From Strongylocentrotus purpuratus (Eukaryota; Echinodermata; Echinoidea; Camarodonta; Strongylocentrotidae): a stretch of 64,000 bases of DNA. The DNA lies in the NCBI RefSeq assembly GCF_000002235.5, contig NW_022145599.1:6598781-6662780 (forward strand), in the 5' to 3' direction. Made by a program: the position numbers and the translations under genes. Positions 60,101 through 64,000 of the stretch are shown in pieces. The notes under the pieces are model-generated. The model was not told the origin of the DNA and did no database searches. It worked only from the letters and a program-made list of their open reading frames with translations. Numbering within the stretch: position 1 is the stretch's first letter; each line of letters begins with the position of its first letter.

Positions 60101-63100
60101 TACTGTGAGGTTTGGAAATCATCATATTGATTAGTAAAAGAGTAAAAAGCTATTCATTTGTATTCAAATGAATATTCAGATATGTCAACAAATGCATGTT
60201 TTTGTCTGAATTTTAAATTACTGTAAGTCATACTAGGAACAGGACAGGATTTTTAGTTGAATCCTCTTAAATTGACATTGATTCTTCCACACAGGAAATC
60301 AAAGAAAATTGAAGGCCTTACAAATCCTTGATAACCTTTTTTCAGAACCCAACCTTCTTTCGAAACGCAGTAGTGGCTCTGTTACATACCTTGGCGAGTA
60401 CTTGACTTTAGACTGACTGATATGAACTCTGACGAAGACTCTCACGTAAAAATCCACTGCGACTGAAAGAACTGGAACGATGTAACGATTATAACGAGTG
60501 GCTTGAGTCTCGATGCACTGCAGAAGAATTCTCAAGGCCTGTCAATAACAAGTTATCAAGAAGACAATTCCCATTGTGTGAAAGATTTTACTCATCAATA
60601 TTATGATATTAATCAACATTTTGAATAAATAACAAGAAACAGAAATAGAAAATATTTTAAACATGAGATAATGATCAGGCTAGTCTTTTAAATACAATAA
60701 TATAAAAATCAACAAAAACAAATGACATTAGTGCCAGGCTGGGATATGAACCATGTACCTTCTAATCTACAGTCTAGTGACTAATCCACTAGACCACATC
60801 TCTACAGTTGTAGTATATGTGTAGTATTGTAGTATATGTTTCTTTCTTTTGTCCATTTTGAATATCTATATCAAAGAAAATTATCTGAACTATTCGCCCC
60901 CTGTCCATTTAAAATACAATTTACTTTATGATTTCTTAGTTATGTTGTTGTCTACATGTATGACTCTTTTTTGTTATTTACTTTTTAGACTGATTTTGCA
61001 GTGTGTAACCTTTTGAGTGTTAAAACAAAACCTTAGAGCAAATCTTACCATCTCATTGCAGAACTTGGTCCGTAGTGCCATCGCCCCGTATTTGGCGAAG
61101 CATGCATGCCCATGATTACCGCATAGTACAGCCATATCAGTACATGTGACACAGAGAAGACCACCATTACGTACAGCTTGGACACCGGAGTCCAAGAATT
61201 GAGCAGCACTGCCGTAGGGATCTAGGTCAACCACGTTGAAGGAATCTTTGAACCGATGTTTGTACATCAGTAACCTTCAAACATGACAAGAAGAGATAAA
61301 TGAGAATGGAGTTTCTTTCCTTTACTCCCATTTATTTTGATTTTTTTATATATCTGCAACTTAAGAGAAATGTATATGTATGTATCCAAATAGATATGAA
61401 ACTATTTGTTAGTAAAGATTCATATTAAAAAAAAATAAATAAAAAAAAATCAATCAATTTTTATATTAATTTTAGCGCTTGTGTCAGCTCATGTCAGCTA
61501 TTAGTGACTAGGGGGGTGTTTCATAAAGCTGTTCGTAAAGTACGCATGACTTTACGAACGACTTGTATATGAAAAGCCAAATAGGATGCTCAATCATTAT
61601 TTACTGCATCAACTAAAGTAGGCCTGAGTCATGTCGGGATTTTCATAAACCGGGTCCCGACGGCCTTGCACCGATCGGGACCCGGTGTCCCGAAATCAGC
61701 TCGCAGGATTTGTCACTTGCCTTTATAAAAAGCACATATCATCAGTATGTCCCTTAAAAGTGACCTTTCTTATCAATCAAATATATCAACACATGCATAC
61801 CTCGGCTCAGATCGGTATATTCTTCCATTTGACATTATTTTCATCCATGATTGGCGATGTTTAGTGCCATTATCGTGCCTCTAAAAGTAAAAAACTGGGG
61901 CAGAAATAGAAAGACAACATTCGAGCCGCCATTTTGATTTATGCAGGTTGAATAAATCTGGTCAAAAAATATTAATGTTAAAATAATAAAACGGCTTTCT
62001 AAAAATTTCTTCTGTACAATATACCGATCATATAATATTTTAAATACAAAAATAAATATTTATCTCTTATTTTAAACATCGCATGCTTTTTTTTAAAAGC
62101 TGAAAATTACTTGGTAATCACAAGAAGTTTCGATACGAATAGCTGTTGCAAGGCAAGTTCAGACTAGTCTCGGAAAAATGCGCAGTGCTCCTCGTTAGCT
62201 GTAATGCGTGCTAGAACGAAACCCAAACAAAGACGTGATCGTAACGAGAACAAAATCATTAAAAACTACGAGAGCACAATTTGAAAGACAACTACTGCTC
62301 AAAATTATCATAATCAGATACATAACTTGGACAAAGAATTCAATAATCGCCCAAGGAATGCCACAGAAATTGTTATAATCAAGGAGTAACTGGGTACATT
62401 TTTATCGCAAGGTGCCTGCTGCAAATACTTGAATCCTGTGTTATACTGCTTTTTACCGTAGAGGGCGGTATTTGCCTCGTGTTCAATTCAAACACGTGTA
62501 TAATTCGGATATATCGCAGCAGGCCCTTCCGATAATGATTGTACCTATAGTAACTCCTTAAATATCACTATTTGTGTGGCTTTTCTTGGACAACTATTGT
62601 ATTCTTCCTCCAAGTTATGTATCTGCTTACGATAATTTTGAGTAGTTGTCTTTCCAATTGTGCTCTCGTAGTTTTTAATGATTTTTTTTCTCGTTACGAT
62701 CACGTCTTTGTTTGGGTTCGTTCTGGCACGCATTACAGCTAACGAGGAGCACAGCGCATTTTTCCGAGACTAGTCTGAACTTGCCTTGCAACAGCTATCC
62801 GTATCGAAACTTCTTGTGATTACCAAGTAATTTTCAGCTTTTAAAAGAAGCATGCGGTGTTCAAAATCAAAGAAAAAATATCTATTTTGTCTTTTAAAAA
62901 TTATTCGATTGGTATGTTGTAAAGAAGTACTTTTTAGAAAGTCGTTTTATTATTCAAACATTAATTTTTCTTTCAACCTGATTTATTAATTCTGTCGAGA
63001 GACCCGGCCAGTACAGTAGCTAGCTAGCTAGCAGCTGGCGACAACAACCCAATGGGGCGAACTGCTTTGCAACCCTTATTTATATTAGCAGTTCGGATTG

Positions 63101-63888
63101 ATTCTGGATGAGCTAGAATATGATTGGTAACAATTAAATACTTAAGTTTCAAGGTGGATTGATTTTAGTGGTGTGCAAAACTGCAATTTCTTACATATTT
63201 CATTATTTTTTTCGGAGCGTCGGTTCTCAAAAAACGAAACCGGGACCCGACGGCAACGGTCGGGTCCCGGTGTGATCGACCGTACCGACTCAAGCCTAAA
63301 CTAAAGTTAAACTGTGCAGATGTAGATTGACATTCTTATCTTAACAAACATTTTTAATGCAAAGTATATTTTTTGCCATAATTTAATTGAGGTTATATGA
63401 AATATCAGAAAAAACTTTTGGGCATCCTATTTGGCCCTTCATATACAAGTCATGCGTAACTATACGAACAGCTTTATGAAACACCCCCAGGCTTCATTTC
63501 AGTACATTAGGGAGGGAGAGCTGCTCAGCAATCAAAATGTTTTCACTAACATAGATTTAGAACTCCTTTTTTCAATATTGATGACCTTCAAAAATACAAG
63601 GTTCATGGTATGGTAGATACATTAAGTAATTCAAAAACATAAACAAAAGTTTGCATTATTTTTAGCTCTGATTATTTGCATCGAGTCAAGGAAAACTTAC
63701 GATGCATCTGAATGACTGGCTTCGACCAGATCTTCAACGTTGTTGAACTGAATGTTCCTCTCTATATCCCTGACTGCTTCCTCTGAGAAATCATTGGCTA
63801 CCACTCTCTTGATGCCTGGAACTTCTTTGGCGATCCTGACTGACCTTAGACCAGAGGCTGAGAGAGCTTCTAAGAATGTAATCCCTTC
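54145..63888 (-). CDS. TRMT1: TRMT1: tRNA (guanine26-N2)-dimethyltransferase, 5' partial
   Basis: Ten minus-strand exons (1395 nt with stop) stay in frame throughout, giving the C-terminal 464 aa. The start lies beyond 64000. The first exon seen carries the SAM-fold segment [20 protein letters not shown] and [10 protein letters not shown]. The next carries the catalytic-type motif [10 protein letters not shown] and [19 protein letters not shown]. Then come [20 protein letters not shown], a CxxC pair of the Trm1 zinc site ([24 protein letters not shown]), [11 protein letters not shown], the C-terminal fold ([15 protein letters not shown]) and a Lys/Arg-rich end. Trm1 enzymes dimethylate G26 of tRNAs. 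No CCCH zinc finger like that at the vertebrate C-terminus was found, unless a small exon was missed. A related paralogue, TRMT1L, is less similar. Confidence 0.96.
54361..55520. mobile_element. hAT-type element in the last TRMT1 intron, 8-bp duplication
   Basis: The ends CAGCGCTCAAAA and TTGAGCCCTG are inverted (CAGNGCTCAAA) and flanked by GTCCTAAT at 54353-54360 and 55521-55528. Subterminal 'cgggggcga' and 'agcccccgt' words repeat at both ends. Inside are two ~105-bp direct repeats with 'cctcgccgcttcgcggctcg' (55000, 55093) and an older hAT right end (CCTAGGTCCGCCCCTG, 55169-55184). No transposase was seen. Confidence 0.88.
56243..56339 (-). CDS. TRMT1: TRMT1 exon, basic tail
   Basis: 97 nt; [20 protein letters not shown] and [12 protein letters not shown]. 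It could act as a nuclear localisation signal (inference). Acceptor TTATAG, donor CAG|GTACAT. Confidence 0.85.
56896..57086 (-). CDS. TRMT1: TRMT1 exon
   Basis: 191 nt; [20 protein letters not shown] to [18 protein letters not shown], matching the conserved QANWGP region. Acceptor CCAAAG, donor GAT|GTGAGT. Confidence 0.95.
57270..57382. repeat. GAG/GAT microsatellite (TRMT1 intron)
   Basis: (GAG)n then GATGATGAT. It lies only about 50 bp from the donor of the exon at 57431. Glu- or Ser-rich open frames are artefacts. Confidence 0.95.
57431..57625 (-). CDS. TRMT1: TRMT1 exon
   Basis: 195 nt; [20 protein letters not shown] to [16 protein letters not shown]. Acceptor ACCTAG, donor TGG|GTAAGA. 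Confidence 0.96.
58235..58440 (-). mobile_element. SINE copy next to a TRMT1 exon
   Basis: On the minus strand: 'ccacccaggtgaagtaaatg', 'ggtacctggtaggaatttat' and the tail GGCGCTATATAAGCAAAATA, the same family as 33590-33850. It ends about 13 bp from the exon donor at 58452. Confidence 0.75.
58453..58587 (-). CDS. TRMT1: TRMT1 exon
   Basis: 135 nt; [20 protein letters not shown] to MMTVVSE. Acceptor CTTCAG, donor GAG|GTAAGA, about 13 bp from a SINE. Confidence 0.95.
59305..59383 (-). CDS. TRMT1: TRMT1 exon, second CxxC
   Basis: 79 nt; [20 protein letters not shown] then CDSSFH. Acceptor TTGTTAG, donor CAT|GTAAGT. Confidence 0.93.
59769..59849 (-). CDS. TRMT1: TRMT1 exon, first CxxC
   Basis: 81 nt; [20 protein letters not shown] and KVSFKE. 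Acceptor GTGTAG, donor GAA|GTGAGT. Confidence 0.93.
60390..60538 (-). CDS. TRMT1: TRMT1 exon
   Basis: 149 nt; [20 protein letters not shown] and [20 protein letters not shown]. Acceptor TTGACAG, donor AAG|GTATGT. Confidence 0.96.
60718..60808 (-). mobile_element. tRNA-like SINE remnant (TRMT1 intron)
   Basis: The minus strand has an A-box-like TGTGGTCTAGTGGATTAG, an anticodon-like CTGTAGATT and a B-box-like GGTTCATATCCC, followed by 'ggcactaatgtca'. The cloverleaf is degenerate, so it is not called as a tRNA gene. Confidence 0.55.
61049..61274 (-). CDS. TRMT1: TRMT1 exon with DLDPYG motif
   Basis: 226 nt; [20 protein letters not shown] to [10 protein letters not shown]. Acceptor TTTGAAG, donor ATG|GTAAGA. 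Confidence 0.97.
61619..63298. mobile_element. Nested hAT-type giant foldback (1.68 kb)
   Basis: The ends TAGGCCTGAGTC and GACTCAAGCCTA are inverted and flanked by a perfect AACTAAAG duplication (61611-61618, 63299-63306) that lies in the outer MITE. Most of the element is one imperfect palindrome centred near 62475. Paired blocks include CGGGTCCCGACGG, 'aataataaaacg' and about 300 bp around 62100-62400 versus 62545-62845. The right arm holds an open frame of 62 codons on the minus strand; the left arm holds a frame-shifted copy. Confidence 0.85.
62545..62733 (-). pseudogene. Small ORF in the foldback right arm, unknown
   Basis: Starts [20 protein letters not shown], then [20 protein letters not shown], then a Glu/Asn/Cys-containing end; 62 aa, Lys/Arg-rich and likely helical. 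The mirror copy at about 62209-62387 on the plus strand has frameshifts and stops early. It may be a remnant of a transposon protein or host sequence captured by the element; no family is recognised. Confidence 0.3.
63701..63888 (-). CDS. TRMT1: TRMT1 exon (first in window)
   Basis: 188 nt; Rossmann-type SAM-binding start, [20 protein letters not shown] to VEASHSDA. Acceptor GATATAG, donor ATC|GTAAGT. Confidence 0.95.
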
Positions 63889-63947
63889 CTATATCGTAGA
63901 CAAACATAGAAGAAACACATTTTCTATGTGAATCAAACAAAAGAAGT

Positions 63948-64000
63948 GATTGGCTATACCAGTAACTTCTTCAGCAATCATGACTAACGTTAGACCAGAG
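63948..64000 (-). pseudogene. TRMT1: Partial diverged copy of a TRMT1 exon segment
   Basis: The minus-strand translation SGLTLVMIAEEVTGIAN parallels [21 protein letters not shown] of the exon at 63701-63888, with a 12-nt deletion and conserved flanking words ('ttggcta', 'ttagaccagag'). It is cut by the window edge. Confidence 0.5.

Larger units (their letters stand above)
61511..63488. mobile_element. Outer MITE split by a nested insertion (TRMT1 intron)
   Basis: The ends GGGGGTGTTTCATAAAGCTG and CAGCTTTATGAAACACCCCC are exact inverted repeats. The pairing continues through 'gttcgtaaag', 'catgac' and 'gccaaataggatgc'. Without the nested element it would be about 290 bp. Confidence 0.85.

Overview
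The window reads as animal nuclear DNA, most likely from a marine invertebrate deuterostome and probably an echinoderm such as a sea urchin. The genes are split by GT-AG introns. The repeats (tRNA-derived SINEs, hAT, piggyBac-type and mariner-type foldback elements, polypurine and CT microsatellites) are of the kind usual in such genomes. The species assignment is inference. No bacterial, phage or CRISPR features were seen.

Four genes can be built exon by exon, each with a consistent reading frame. (1) A small three-exon minus-strand gene of unknown function (17002-18224, 231 aa) has an arginine-rich start and an Asp/Asn/Ser/Thr-rich body. (2) PICK1, minus strand, nine exons (26372-42175, 412 aa), is a PDZ-BAR membrane-scaffold protein. 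(3) RPL10/uL16, plus strand, five coding exons (47278-51143, 216 aa), is a ribosomal protein. (4) TRMT1, minus strand, has ten exons in the window (54145-63888, 464 aa); its 5' end lies beyond 64000. PICK1 and RPL10 are divergent, with start codons 5.1 kb apart. RPL10 and TRMT1 converge. No functional link between these neighbours is implied.

Region by region: 1-1.6 kb holds degenerate tandem repeats. A 3.2 kb hAT-type element with perfect 8-bp target duplications (1590-4819) is filled with a ~110-bp satellite. 5-17 kb is mostly non-coding, with a 165-169 bp minisatellite, several CT arrays and a striking miRNA-precursor-like hairpin at 7898-7977. The unknown gene follows at 17-18.2 kb. Three large foldback elements lie at 19.3-21.8 kb, then AT-rich DNA. 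A six-unit ~150-bp array carrying nuclear-receptor DR1 half-sites (25.37-26.24 kb) sits directly 3' of PICK1. The PICK1 introns carry at least eleven recognisable transposable elements. 43-46.2 kb is a mass of poly-C/poly-G-bearing hAT copies inside an older short-repeat field. The RPL10 and TRMT1 introns contain further elements, including a hAT foldback nested inside another foldback in the first TRMT1 intron seen.

The observations most worth following are the 7898-7977 hairpin, the unknown gene, the DR1 array that may be part of the PICK1 3' UTR, PICK1 exon 2 tightly bracketed by two mobile elements, the nested giant foldback with a duplicated ORF in TRMT1, and an apparent partial copy of a TRMT1 exon at the right edge.
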